Shown: piece by piece, positions 9,580 through 20,265 of the stretch
Position numbering within the stretch: position 1 is the stretch's first letter
Layout: each line of letters starts with the position of its first letter
From: Hippopus hippopus
Lineage: Eukaryota; Mollusca; Bivalvia; Cardiida; Cardiidae
Direction: 5' to 3'
Assembly: GCA_946811185.2 (NCBI GenBank)
Contig: OX328113.1
Coordinates: 2,542,001 to 2,606,000 of the forward strand
DNA length: 64,000 nucleotides
The notes under the pieces: model-generated
What the model saw: only the letters and a program-made list of their open reading frames with translations
The model's database searches: none
Told to the model about the DNA's origin: nothing
Program-made: the position numbers and the translations under genes

Positions 9580-9960
9580 ATAATAAAGACGACAAGAATG
9601 AGAAATTACGGCGTTTTTACACTAGACCATCAATCCGAGATCTTCCGAGTGAGCATCACGTTTTATCTCCCCCATCTCGGAGACGGAAGTTCCCCGAGAT
9701 GGCGCCATCGAAAGCCGATAAGACCGTTTCCTGTAAATTGAAAGTTAGTTGAATGATGAACATAAATTTTGTGCCGTGAAAAGATAGCATTAAAAGACGT
9801 CGATTTTCAATTTTAAACAAAAATATTTAAAAAAAACATTATCTAGCATTCTTCGTTCACATTTTTCCTTTAGCCTCGTTTTCATATTGCGCCTGTTTTG
9901 TGTCAAATAAAATATTTGGGATTCTTTATCTATTTTTTTTTCAAAATACCTGCCTCGCAT
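9580..9960. other. Intronic non-repeat stretch with GATA/ETS-like motifs
   Basis: No exon seen. TTATCT (9663-9668), CGGAAGT, the palindrome GATGGCGCCATC and CGATAAG fall within about 60 bp, which could be a small regulatory element. Confidence 0.3.
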
Positions 9961-9964
9961 ATGT

Positions 9965-10214
9965 GAGCCATGCTATTGCTATAAGGGGGCTTAATGCATC
10001 TCAATGATGCATTATACCAAGCAAGGCATCACAGAATTATGGATCCATAAAATCCATTTTGTATAGCAATCCTTTAAATCCTGAGATAGAACATGGAGAA
10101 AATTTACAAGAAGTAAAAAGTTTCGACCCCGATCAGCCTGCGCAGACTGCGCAGGCTGATCGGGGTAGATACTTTTTGCAGGTGCATCAAACCCTCTTTT
10201 CACAGAGAGCTGGC
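9965..10214 (-). repeat. PAL-3 foldback element
   Basis: Complete reverse copy. The hairpin reads CCCCGATCAGCCTGCGCAG with complement CTGCGCAGGCTGATCGGGG, so the usual AGGT/ACCT positions have changed in both arms. Confidence 0.85.
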
Positions 10215-10332
10215 TGATTTCTATCAGTTTAATTTATCCCATGAATAAAATTCCTTTTCAAGCCTAATCGGTTGTAAATTTGGTTTCAAAACCAAATTTT
10301 TTGATCAATTATTTAATCTTTTCATTGAATAG

Positions 10333-10452
10333 ATTATTGCATTGTATTGTGTTTTATTGCATTGTATTGTATTTGTTTGTATTGTGTTGTATTGTATTGT
10401 AATGTATTATACTGTATTTCTTGAGTTATGTTGTGCTGTATTATGTGTATTT
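10333..10452. repeat. ATTGT pentanucleotide repeat
   Basis: Degenerate ATTGT/ATTGC run of about 120 bp. Confidence 0.8.
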
Positions 10453-10539
10453 TATTTAGAAAAAAAAACAGAAAAATTATCAAAGCATTTGAAAGTGAGA
10501 CTTTAAGAAAAATAATTTATTTTTCAAATTGTTTAATAC

Positions 10540-11100
10540 TTACTATCCAAAATCTATTAGTAAAAATTGGTGCTCTTTTCTTGAAAAAAAAAACCTAAGG
10601 GCCTTATTAGTGAAACAGGTTTTGTAAAAATACAAAAAGATCCTTCTTCCTTGCGTGTAGACGACCGGAAACTCTTGAACGGAAATGACGTCATTAACTG
10701 TATCACTCGAGTCAAGTGATCGAAGGTGCTCACGACTTTCGCTGTCGGATGTGTCAAAATGGCACTTCGTGTAAATACAAAATCGTGTTTGAAAAGACTT
10801 CAGTTCCATATGGCCAATTTGTTCACCTTTTGAAAACAAAGAGCGAGGAATTACTCGAAATATGTTTGTTCAAGTGTCTACGTGTTTGTTTTCACTTCAA
10901 AACAAGGGATTGCTTTTAATGGTGGCCATATTTTATACTCATTCGGAATGTCTCGGATCAACACTCTTCAAATATTGTTCGGTCATTCGCTTTCAAAAGT
11001 CCTTCACTGAATAACCGTTACTTAGGTAACAATGCCGTGTTTTTCTTTGATTTGGATTTATGGGGTGTGTAGCAAATCCATAGAACAAAATACAGAATAT
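10540..11100. other. Intronic non-repeat stretch
   Basis: Short open frames on both strands without recognised homology. A perfect CRE (TGACGTCA, 10686-10693) and CACTCGAGTCAAGTG lie close together. I see no exon. Confidence 0.3.
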
Positions 11101-11103
11101 ATT

Positions 11104-11361
11104 TGAGCAATGCTTTAAAAGAACGGGTTTTATGCGTCTCTGTGATGCATCGTACCAAACAAGTCATCACATAATGATAAATCAGTGATATAGATTTTGT
11201 CTAACGACCTACTAAATCATGAGTTAGACTGGTCCTTTGACAGGCAGAAATTAACCAGTAGCAAAAAGTTTCGACAAAGGTCAGCCTGCGCAGACTACGC
11301 AGGCTGACTTGGTCGATAATTTTTGTAAATGCATTAAAACCCATTTCTCACAGCGCATGAC
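11104..11361 (-). repeat. PAL-3 foldback element
   Basis: Reverse copy, hairpin GGTCAGCCTGCGCAGACTAC, with worn ends. Confidence 0.8.
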
Positions 11362-11384
11362 TCACTTACTACGTAGGAGGAATA

Positions 11385-11538
11385 GTAAAGCACTGAATTC
11401 TGAGGTAGAATGTTGCTTGGACATGCAGAAAATTTACAAATAACAAAACGTTTCAACCCATGTAAGCATACGCCGGGGCGCAGGTTGATCCGGGTCAATA
11501 CGTTCTGCAGACGCACTAAACCTCTTTTTCAATGAGTA
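11385..11538 (-). repeat. Decayed PAL-3 element
   Basis: Keeps GGACATGCAGAAAATTTACA and a strongly mutated hairpin. Confidence 0.55.
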
Positions 11539-11593
11539 TAAAAAATACTTAATTTTTTTAATCAAATGTTTAAATTTTTTAATAAAATATTTT

Positions 11594-11812
11594 AGAGCGA
11601 CGTTTTTGGGAAAAACAGAATTTAGTGGATCTTCGTAATTCATTATAGCGAGCACATCATCCAATTATGGATTTTGTCTAAAAAACGGCTGAATCATGAG
11701 ATAGAGTGGTCCTTTGACATGCAGAAAATTTATACTTTGCAAAACTTTATGACCCAGGTCAGCATGGGATCTATACAGTTTGCAAAAACATTAAACAACA
11801 TTTTTACCGAGA
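11594..11812 (-). repeat. Decayed PAL-3 element with half hairpin lost
   Basis: Recognisable from CCAATTATGGAT, CCTTTGACATGCAGAAAATT and GACCCAGGTCAGC. The second hairpin arm is deleted. Confidence 0.6.
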
Positions 11813-11821
11813 TAAAATACT

Positions 11822-12440
11822 AGCAATGTTGTTTGATAAGGGGGCTTAATGCATCCGTAAAAAGTAATGACTCATGTCAGCCTGTACAGTCCGCACAGGC
11901 TGATATTGGTCCAAATTTTTTGCTACTTAACGGCTCTGTAAAGGCCAAAATATCAAAGCAGGTGTCATTATATATTTAGATTTAAATCATACCATTTAAA
12001 AGTATGAAAAATATTGTGGAGATGACAGTCTGTTATCGTGTTGTCGGGCCATTATGTTAGTTGCTGGCAGAAAAAAAGAATTTTAAAATCAGGTAAGAAG
12101 TAAACAAAAGACACAGCTACCCGTCAGGTTTAAACCTAGTTTTGAAATTCTCTGTCAGCAACTAACACTTTGATCGACCGTACAATGAAAGATTGTCTGT
12201 CATCTTCACAATAATTTCCATACTTTTAAATGATATGATATAAATTAAAATGCATTTAAACACCCGCTTTGTTTACTTTTCCTTTTTGGCTTTATTGTTA
12301 CTTTAATCAATTTTCTACAAGTCAAAGGGCCATTCTACCTCAAAACTCAGCCTGTCGTTAGACAAAATGGATTTTTATGGATATATAATATGTTATGACT
12401 TGCTTGATACAATGCGTCACGGAGATGCATTAAACCTGTT
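11822..12440 (+). repeat. PAL-3 element interrupted by FB-5
   Basis: The 5' part (11822-11930) has CTTAATGCATC and the hairpin. The 3' part resumes at about 12304 with TCAATTTTCTACAAGTCAAA and runs to GATGCATTAAACC. The FB-5 element sits between. Confidence 0.75.
11932..12303. repeat. FB-5 foldback inserted into PAL-3
   Basis: Starts GGCTCTGTAAAGGCCAAAAT. The arms carry ATCATACCATTTAAAAGTAT and its inverse near 12230. Youngest or middle layer of a three-element nest. Confidence 0.75.
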
Positions 12441-12664
12441 TTTACCAAACGACGAAATTTTAGACTTGTCCAAATTGAAAGCATTTGCAGACAACAAAAT
12501 AAACATGAATCAAAAATTGAAACTTGACTTTGGGAGGGTAGAAAATATTCTGGGAAAAGGAGAAAATGCTGGTTACCAGCATTTTCTCCTTTTCCCACAA
12601 TGTTTTCAGAAGGCTTCTTCCTCAGGGTCGTTAAAACCAGGGATTGTTTGGTAAAGGGTTAAAC
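12434..12664 (+). repeat. PAL-1 foldback element, near intact
   Basis: A good copy for defining the family. Left end TTTTTACCAAACGACGAAAT, conserved TCCAAATTGAAAGCATTTGC, hairpin at about 12549-12603, right end GTTTGGTAAAGGGTTAAAC. The ends form a terminal inverted repeat (TTTACCAAAC/GTTTGGTAAA). Confidence 0.85.
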
Positions 12665-12852
12665 CAGGTTTTACCAAAGCATACCTCATATTATGTTTGA
12701 CATCCCATTTTTTTTCCTTCTTTTTTTTTTACACATAAAACATTGTTAAGAAAAAAAAAAGATGCATGATTATGAAGGAACTGGCTCGGATTAAAACATT
12801 CCGTAGAAAGTCGGTGTTGAAATGTTGGAAGTGGAAATTCGAGTTTTCCCGG

Positions 12853-12873
12853 AGATAAGCCATCTCGTTATCT
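12853..12873. promoter_or_regulatory. Inverted pair of GATA sites
   Basis: AGATAAG (12853-12859) and TTATCT (12868-12873) face each other eight bases apart, 400 bp before the C-finger exon. Confidence 0.3.
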
Positions 12874-12947
12874 CGAACAGAGAACATAAAATAACTGTTA
12901 ACCTATAAAGCAACTTTCAAGAGTAAAGTTGCCTTTTGCGGCAAGTA

Positions 12948-13012
12948 TAGATAAAAGATCAGGCTGCACAAAACGTACAACCTGATCTTTGATCTACACC
13001 GTCCGCTCTGTT
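12948..13012 (+). repeat. Short PAL-2 hairpin
   Basis: AAAGATCAGGCTGCACAAAA pairs with GTACAACCTGATCTTTGATC. Only the core is kept. Confidence 0.65.
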
Positions 13013-13183
13013 GAACACTGTAGACACAAAAGCTATAATGAAATTGCAATTATTTTGGGTCGTATTTGGGTTTACTCAAATATCATAGACAGGTCCGTAT
13101 TAGCGTCTTTATCCACATCATTTTCCGTCCTTTCAGTCACAAATTCTGTCTTTTGAGCCACATTTATTTTGTCGTCTAACTAG

Positions 13184-13632
<449 letters not shown>

Positions 13633-13662
13633 TGATTTATCACTAATTGTTGTCTGTTTCAG

Positions 13663-13807
13663 GTTAACCGACCATTAGCAATGAAGAAAGATGGCATTCA
13701 AACTCGTAAACGAAAACCAAAAAACCATAACAATAAAGGCAAAGGTGGTTCGAGTGACCAGAATTCATCCTCTTCCGGTTCCGTCACGAAATCTGAAAGT
13801 TCCAACG
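13663..13807 (+). CDS. GATA456: GATA factor exon: basic tail after the C finger
   Basis: A 145-nt exon with acceptor TTGTCTGTTTCAG and donor AACG|GTAAGT, starting phase 0 and ending one base into a codon. It encodes VNRPLAMKKDGIQTRKRKPK, followed by an Asn/Gly/Ser-rich stretch (NHNNKGKGGSSDQNSSSSG). The first 20 residues are the basic tail that contacts DNA and acts as nuclear localisation signal in this family. The split codon resolves to Glu when joined to 14178. Confidence 0.95.
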
Positions 13808-14177
13808 GTAAGTTGAAACAATATATCTATTCACCAGTCTATGTATCACGTTCGATCGTAAGTGCGTAGTGGTGTTTTTTAATCCTCTGTAACTTTTTAC
13901 TAGAACACTGTATTTCAATAAAATTTGTAGCGTGTATCAATGATACATCCAACCATATAACCAAAATTTTGGTTATAAGATGTTCATAATTAGTTGAAAT
14001 ATGGGAAAGTCTACATACTTTTCGGACAACCTTCGTACATCAGTATATTGTATGTGATATCAATTTAAATCTGAAAATAAAATATCTAGATTATAATTAT
14101 ACAGGATTAGGCGTTAAAAGACTTTGCCATTTAAAACTTGGCCCGCACAATTTATAGAATGTTGTCGCTTATTTCAG

Positions 14178-14521
14178 AATTGAAAGCTGCTGACTCAACG
14201 TCACCAATTACGAACACTGCCGATTCCAGTTCGGGTGGTTACGGTATGACGTCATTGTCTTCCATGAACAACGGACTTATGATTCCACATCCGTCTCTCG
14301 CATCGTATGCTGTGCAGAGTCAACGGTCAGATTCAATGGTCAAAGTTGAAAGTCCGGAAAATCTTACTGCGCATGCTCACTACGGTTCTTCATCCCCAAC
14401 CAAGCACCATCCTGGATTAGAAAACGAACATCTCCACCATCATGCGCACTCCATTAGTTCCATGAACCTTACTTCCGGTGATACGAGTGCGCTCGGTCAA
14501 GTTAGTGTTGGAGCAAGTTAA
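14178..14521 (+). CDS. GATA456: GATA factor last coding exon
   Basis: Acceptor GTCGCTTATTTCAG. Two bases complete Glu, then 113 codons and a TAA at 14519-14521. The peptide is Ser-, His- and Met-rich (SSGGYGMTSLSSMNNG, later a His-rich run HLHHHAHS) and ends QVSVGAS. VKVE (14339-14350) fits the SUMO acceptor motif psi-K-x-E. In vertebrate GATA4 a similar IKTE motif precedes a Tyr/Gly/Ser segment, and here VKVE is followed by HAHYGSSS, so the site is probably homologous. No other domain is seen, as usual for C-terminal activation regions of the class. Confidence 0.93.
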
Positions 14522-14692
14522 CTTTTTATCAAGCGTGGACAGTTTGGACTTGTTCAGTTCCAAGGCATTTTCAAACTATGAACTAAATGTAGCTCAAAAT
14601 ACGTGTAGTGTAAAATGTCTTTGAAAGGATAGGAATAATTGAAAAATATGTATTGAAAAGCTTTCCTCTTCAGGGTCATAAGAAGTTGGGGT

Positions 14693-14885
14693 AGTTGGAA
14701 ATTTGTGGGCGTTCAAATCCAAAGCATTTGCAGACGACAAATTCCATTTAGATCAAAGTGTGGAAATTATCTTTGAAAAGGTAGAAAACATTGTGTGAAA
14801 AGGAGAAAATGCTGGTAACCAGCATTTTCTCCTTTTTACACAAAGTTTTCAAAAACTTTCTTCCTCACTGTCGTAAAAATTCGGG
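14693..14885 (+). repeat. PAL-1 foldback element
   Basis: Hairpin at about 14790-14843. The usual GGGAAAAGG/CCTTTTCCC is here GTGAAAAGG/CCTTTTTAC, a paired change in both arms. The left side keeps GCATTTGCAGACGACAAATT. Confidence 0.8.
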
Positions 14886-14888
14886 GGC

Positions 14889-15045
14889 AGCCCAATTCAT
14901 TTGCAGACGATCAAAGAGGGGAATTTTTGTTTAAAAAGGCAGAAAACATGTTTTGAAACGGAGCTTACTCCTTTTCCCAAAATGTTTTGAAAAGTCTTCC
15001 TCCACAAGGTCGATAAAGCTCGGATTTATAAGGTAAAGGTTTAGC
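14889..15045 (+). repeat. Decayed PAL-1 element
   Basis: CATTTGCAGACGATCAAAG and a mutated hairpin, followed by GGTCGATAAAGCTCGG and GGTAAAGGTTTA. Confidence 0.65.
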
Positions 15046-15274
15046 CCTTTTTCTTACAGACCTTAAATTTTGTCCTAAGATCGAGTTAAATTTTATCACG
15101 TGATACTTCTTTGTGTATGCCAATGGCTGACTGCATTGAAGCCAGCAAAAATGGTCCATGTACTAAATGTTTTGTACTGCATTTCTTTTTTTAGATCACG
15201 TGGTATGCGGATCACGTGATACACATACAAAGATAAACAAATACTAAACAGTTTGGGCTGAATAAAAGGATTGG

Positions 15275-15390
15275 TTTTGGAATGACAGAGAAACTTGATG
15301 GAAAAGGAGAAAATGCTGGTTTCCAGTATTTTCTCCTTTTAGCACAATGTTTTACAAAAGCATTCTTTCCAAGGGTCGTTAAAACGTCCG
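15275..15390 (+). repeat. Partial PAL-1 element
   Basis: Hairpin GGAGAAAATGCTGGTTTCCA with its imperfect complement. The outer left segment is lost. Confidence 0.65.
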
Positions 15391-15572
15391 AAGTGTCATC
15401 ATTTGGAACTCGGGATTAATTAATAATGGCTTAATACATGATTCCATGACAAGGCACAATATAAAACCAAATTTACCTCTAATGTTTTACAAAAATGCTC
15501 GTGATTTTAGAACGTAGTGTTTTTCACTTTAGTCCAGTAGAAATAAACTTTCCTTTAGATAGATTTGAAAAT

Positions 15573-15831
15573 GAGCCATGCTCTTGCAAAAGGGGGTTGA
15601 TTGCATCTCCGTTTCTTTACAGCAAGCAAGTCATCAAATTAATAATTATGGATCCATAAAGTCATTTTTCTAAAATTCGACTAATTCCTGAGGTAAAATA
15701 GTCCTTGGACACACAGAAAATATACCAATAGCAAAAACTTTCGACTTACAGTCCGCGCACACTGACATGACTTGATACTTTTTGCAGATGATACAAATTC
15801 CTTTTCGCAGAGCGAGACTCAAATATAGTTT
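15573..15831 (-). repeat. PAL-3 foldback element
   Basis: Complete ends (GAGCCATGCTCTTGC and CGCAGAGCGAGACTC). The hairpin arms have diverged. Confidence 0.75.
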
Positions 15832-15933
15832 GATTTATAATATGAAATTGTTACAGCTGTTACGGTAGACCACTCCTTCATGCATGGCTTCGTCCCGATT
15901 TAAATACAATACCTAACAAATGCGTTAGGGAGA

Positions 15934-16010
15934 TGTCTCTTTAGCTCAGTGGTTATGGTATTGGTCTTTCGTCCGGGCGTTCTAGGGTTCGAATCCTGCC
16001 CGGTCCCTTT
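15934..16010 (+). repeat. tRNA-like sequence
   Basis: TTAGCTCAGTGGTTATGG resembles an A box and GGGTTCGAATCCTGC a B box, with spacing as in a tRNA. The T stem and acceptor ends do not pair well, so this is more likely a tRNA pseudogene or SINE head than a working tRNA. Confidence 0.4.
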
Positions 16011-16079
16011 ATTTCTGCCATGCATTTGTTCATTTGTTTCTTTGTTACGGACTTTGTTCGTAAGACAGCAAGCACAATT

Positions 16080-16760
16080 ACCTCCCTTTAATGAATGCAA
16101 ATGAGATAGGCTGGAGACAAGTGGTTGTGGTGTTTAAGTAAACCAACTGTTTAAGTATATCAACTGGGAGCGGGGCTGAAGTATTTCTAGCGAACGTGTG
16201 CTGGAATAGATTAAGCTGCAAGGTGTGAGACCTGTAAGCCAAAAAAGTTGTGACACAGAAGGTCGTGGATTTAATTTCCATGGCTTGCCAACTAAAAAAA
16301 TCACTACAAGTTTTTTTCGGATTGTACGTTAAACCTAGGTAGCGAGCACCGTAAAAAAATAGAGAATATTGCGCCACTCGTGAAAATATTACCGATGATG
16401 TTCACCCGATGAAATAAATTTCGATCTTTCACCAAAAAAAAAACAAATATGTCGTACCCCTCTGCATAGCAACATTTCGTCAAGCGCGAGAAATGTAAGG
16501 TAAATTACGTCATATTTCAATCCGACTGAGAGGCACGCGCATTTTACCTAGGTAACTAGTGCGCGGGAACAACTGTTTCCGCCTTCAATTGAACAGTTAG
16601 AATATAGAAATATGTTAAGAGTTAGAATATAAAAATCGGTATTTTTCACCGGTCGTAACCATGAAATATCGAAAAATATTTCACTGATATTTCTCGATAA
16701 CCTACCAGAAAGCATGAAGAACTATGCATAACTTGGGTTTTGTCCTGATCATGCAGCTTC
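16080..16760. other. Unannotated stretch
   Basis: No gene or family repeat recognised. An AT-rich part is followed by a segment with CATAGCAACA and ACGCGCATTTTACCTAGG. Confidence 0.35.
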
Positions 16761-16764
16761 ATAA

Positions 16765-16818
16765 CTCACAGCCTTCTAAGGATGTCGCTAAAAATGGGCA
16801 ACCGGTGGCGACGATAAA
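16765..16818 (+). repeat. 3' end of a SINE-B copy
   Basis: CAGCCTTCTAAGGATGTCGC and GGCAACCGGTGGCGACGATA match the 3' part of the SINE-B copies at 33750 and 54775. Confidence 0.6.
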
Positions 16819-16829
16819 TAGACAAAAAT

Positions 16830-17424
16830 TAAATAAAGTTCTGTAGAAACGACGGATGCCTCAGTCTGTTTGTATGCATGTACCGCTTCAACTAGGCCCT
16901 TGGCCATATTTCTCTGGGTTGTCTCATTTGTTCGTAGTTGCTGACGTGCTAGTCGTAACAAAATCATCGGACCATGAATTGTGCTCTTTTTTCCCGAATG
17001 TTTACTCAGCAATTTCACCAAGAGAGCTTTCATCTATTCATTTGTTAATATTACATTGGGTTAGATAGGACAAATGTGCCATGTACAAAATAAAGCAGTG
17101 TGTGAATTCAATTGTGCCATTTTATAGTGTATATATAATATTCTTAGCTCGGCTATGTTCGGGTTAAAAGAACGTCGAGGTATTGTCATAGCCCTATCGT
17201 CGGCTGCGTCGTCGTCATCATCGTCTTGCGAAAACTTTGACACTTTTCGATTTATGTAATTCAAACTGAGGCCAGTTGCTACTAATTGAAAAGAGAACCC
17301 ATACCCGTAGGGCAGATAACCGGCAAATATTTTGACTCAATTATTTCCCCTTTTCAACCTAGGATTTCCACTAAAAAAGCAACCACGGTCGAGCCTTTGC
17401 ACCCATATGTGGTGTTCTTGTTAT
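16830..17424. other. Unannotated stretch
   Basis: An 81-codon minus-strand frame at 16788-17033 has no homology I recognise. A GTCGTCGTCATCATCGTC run lies at about 17207. Confidence 0.35.
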
Positions 17425-18548
17425 AGATTACTTGTAGTGTTACATTTTCCATAGGTTTTACAAATGACTGTGTTACATTTTCCGTAACTCTTACGGATGA
17501 AATAATTCCGTTTGCCATAGCTCTATCAAATGACACTAATACATTTTTCATAGCTTTTACAAATGATAGTGTTCTTGCCAAAGATTAGTGTTACATTTTC
17601 CTTATGTCTAAGAATTGATAGTGTTGCACATTTCATAGCTCTAATAAATGACAGCGTTACATTTTCATAGCTCTTACAAACAGCAGAGTTACATTTTCTG
17701 TTGTTCGTAAAAATGAAGGCGTTAACTCTTTTTTATAGCACTTACAAATGACAGCGATACTTTTTTCATAGTTCTTACAAAATATATAAGTATGATATTT
17801 TTCATAGCTCTTATAAATGACAGTGTCCAGTTTTTATTAATAATTACACACGACAGTGTCATAATTTTCATAGCACCTACAAATGACAGTGTCAAGTTTT
17901 TCATAGCTCTTACAGACAACAGTGTCATAAATTTCATAGCAACTACAAATGACAGTGTCAAAGTTTTTCATTACTCTTAGAAATTACAATATTAATTGTA
18001 TCATAGCTCTTACAAATGACAGCGTTACATTTTTATAGTTCCTACAAATGACGATGTTACGTTTTTCGTAGCTTTTACACATAGGAATATTGCATTTTCA
18101 ATAGCACTTACAAATGAAAGTGTAAGGTTTTTCATAACTCTTGACAGTTTTTTTTTTGTTTGTTTGTTTTTCATAGCCCGAACGATTGAAAGTGTGACTT
18201 TTTCATAGCCCTTACAAGTGATAGTGTCACGTTTATCATTGCCTTTTTAAATGACAGTGATACGTTTTTCATAGGTCTTACAATGATAGAATTTTCATAG
18301 CTCTTACAAATCACATTGTTACGCTTTCTATAGCTTATACAAATGACAGTGTCATGATTTCATAGCTCTTACAAATGACAGTGTCGCGATTTCATAGCTC
18401 TTACAAATGACAGTGTCACGATTTCATAGCTGTTACAAATGTTAGTGTGACATGTTTAATACATGTAGCTTTTACAAATGACACTGTGAGTGACAATGTG
18501 ACTTTTTCATAGCTTTACGCTATCCATAACTCTTACAAATGACAACTT
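17425..18548. repeat. Minisatellite, about 32-bp unit, over 30 copies
   Basis: Unit CATAGCTCTTACAAATGACA plus GTGTCACGATTT. The period is exactly 32 bp at 18361-18425; elsewhere units vary from about 30 to 40 bp. Short Met/Ala-rich frames on either strand are produced by the repeat. Confidence 0.9.
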
Positions 18549-18579
18549 CTACACGAAATGTTGTATACTTCGGCATTAA

Positions 18580-18825
18580 AACAACTTACCAAACTGAAAA
18601 AGATTATACTGTCCTAAAAGCAAGCATTTGCAGAAAATAGGTTTTATATGATTTATATCATTGGATTTGCCTTTGAAAGGGTTGTTAACAATGTGGGAAA
18701 AGGATAAAAAAAATGCCAGTGTGACCAGCATAATTTTTCTCATTTTTCCAATATGTTAATAAGTTTTTTTTTCCTCTCAGTGTCATTAAAACTCTGGATA
18801 CGTGCAGTGAATGGCTTATTCTTTA
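18580..18825 (+). repeat. PAL-1 foldback element, expanded hairpin
   Basis: Follows the minisatellite directly. Hairpin GTGGGAAAAGGATAAAAAAA has an enlarged loop (GCCAGTGTGACCAGC). Confidence 0.65.
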
Positions 18826-19016
18826 TTAAACAATAAAAGTTTAGACTACTTCAAATCAAAATCATTTGCAAACCACAAATTAAACATTACCACTTTTTTG
18901 ATAGGGTAGAAAACATTGTGGGTAAAGGAAAATTTATGGGTACAAGGCATTTCCTCTTTTTTTCTACGATATATTTTTAAAGGCTTTCCTCTCAAAGGTC
19001 GTCAAAACTCGGTAAT
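18826..19016 (+). repeat. PAL-1 foldback element, worn
   Basis: TTTAGACTACTTCAAATCAA and GGTAGAAAACATTGTGGGTA keep the family order. The hairpin is degraded. Confidence 0.65.
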
Positions 19017-19091
19017 ATCTTGCGAAAAGTCATAGAATAGTCCAATATAATTATTTTGTTTTCTCTTTGTTATTTCCCTCTGAATATATAT

Positions 19092-19353
19092 GAGCCATGC
19101 TCTATGAAAAAGGGTCTTAATACATCTACAAAAAGTATCGACCCAGGTCAGCCTGCGCTGTTCGCGCAGGCTGACCTGAGCCGAAACTTTTTGCTTTTTG
19201 GTAAAATTTCTGCATATCAAAGAACCAGTGTACTGTACAATTCAGTCGGTTGTTAGAGAAAATGAATTTATGGATCCATAATTATGTGATGACTTGCTTG
19301 ATATAATGCATTACGGAGATGTATTAAGTCCCGTTTTGTCAGAGGATGGCTCA
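19092..19353 (+). repeat. PAL-3 foldback element, intact
   Basis: GAGCCATGCTCTATG to GAGGATGGCTC, with near-perfect hairpin CCCAGGTCAGCCTGCGCTGT. Confidence 0.85.
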
Positions 19354-19659
19354 TATACTTTTATATGTATTTTTTCTCTCGCATTGATTTCACTTTGATT
19401 CAAAGAACGGGCATTTCTCTTTTCTTCAAAAGTTTAAAGGTTAAGGGACGCTTCTGTACTTTTCTTTTGCTCTTTTTCTTCCCAATTTCTTTCCTCTTTC
19501 CATCCCCGGCCAAAATAACATTTTTGTAAATAAAAAGATGTAAAATACTTGTGTAAAATGTAATATACTTGCAAATTATTGAAAATGAAAATAAACCTTT
19601 AGATTTGTATTATTTTCTCTTTTTCGTTTTTTTTATGAATCAGACGTTTTAGCAATTAA

Positions 19660-20030
19660 AGGCCCAGTAGAGGCCAAAATATCAAAGCAGGCATCATAAT
19701 ACATTTAAATTTAAATCATACCATTTAAAAGTATGCAAAATATTATGGAGATGACAGTCTGTTATCGTGTGGTCTGGTCATGTGTTAGTCGCTGGCAGAA
19801 AAAAGAATTTTAAAATCAGGCAAAAAGTAATCAAAAGACACAGTGACCTGGCAGGATTTAACCTAGATTTGAAATTAATTTCTCTCTCAGCGACTAGCAC
19901 TTGGACCGACCGTACAATGACAGATTGTCATCTTCACAATAATTTCCATACTTTTAAATGGTATGATATAGATTTACGTGCATTTAAACACACGCTTTGT
20001 TTACTTTTGACCTTTATTGTTACTTTAACT
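19660..20030. repeat. FB-5 foldback element, best copy
   Basis: Starts AGGCCCAGTAGAGGCCAAAA. Arms ATCATACCATTTAAAAGTAT and TACTTTTAAATGGTATGAT are about 250 bp apart, with GTTAGTCGCTGGCAG and CAGCGACTAGCAC as inner arms. A 96-codon frame across it is an artefact. Confidence 0.75.
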
Positions 20031-20074
20031 ATTTCATTGTCAATAGCAACTATATAAAGCTTTTTCGGACAACC

Positions 20075-20132
20075 AAGATCAGGATCAGACTGCACAGAAC
20101 GTGCAGCCTGATCCGTGATCTACATTGTCTGC
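20075..20132 (+). repeat. Short PAL-2 hairpin
   Basis: GATCAGGATCAGACTGCACA with complement GTGCAGCCTGATCCGTGATC. Confidence 0.7.
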
Positions 20133-20159
20133 GATCTGCACCCGTACATGTATTCACCA

Positions 20160-20265
20160 ACCATGAATTAGAATAATCTTTGTCTAATAGATGTAGAAAG
20201 TAACGCAAGTTCTTATTGGCTCAGCCGTTTGTGTTACTTTCATATTAAGAAAATTCTTGAGAATG
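20160..20265. repeat. R7-type foldback
   Basis: GAAAGTAACGCAAGTTCTTA and TTGTGTTACTTTC are the R7 arms around TTGGCTCAGCC. Directly followed by R6. Confidence 0.55.

Larger units (their letters stand above)
14522..15266 (+). other. Probable 3' UTR with PAL-1 hairpins
   Basis: No AATAAA is seen soon after the stop; the first good one is at 15261-15266. If the transcript runs that far, two PAL-1 copies lie in the 3' UTR, including a near-perfect 30-bp stem. The true end is unknown. Confidence 0.35.

Noticed and set aside
15934..16010. Functional tRNA gene
   Set aside because: A- and B-box words are present, but T stem and acceptor stem do not pair properly; kept as a tRNA-like repeat.
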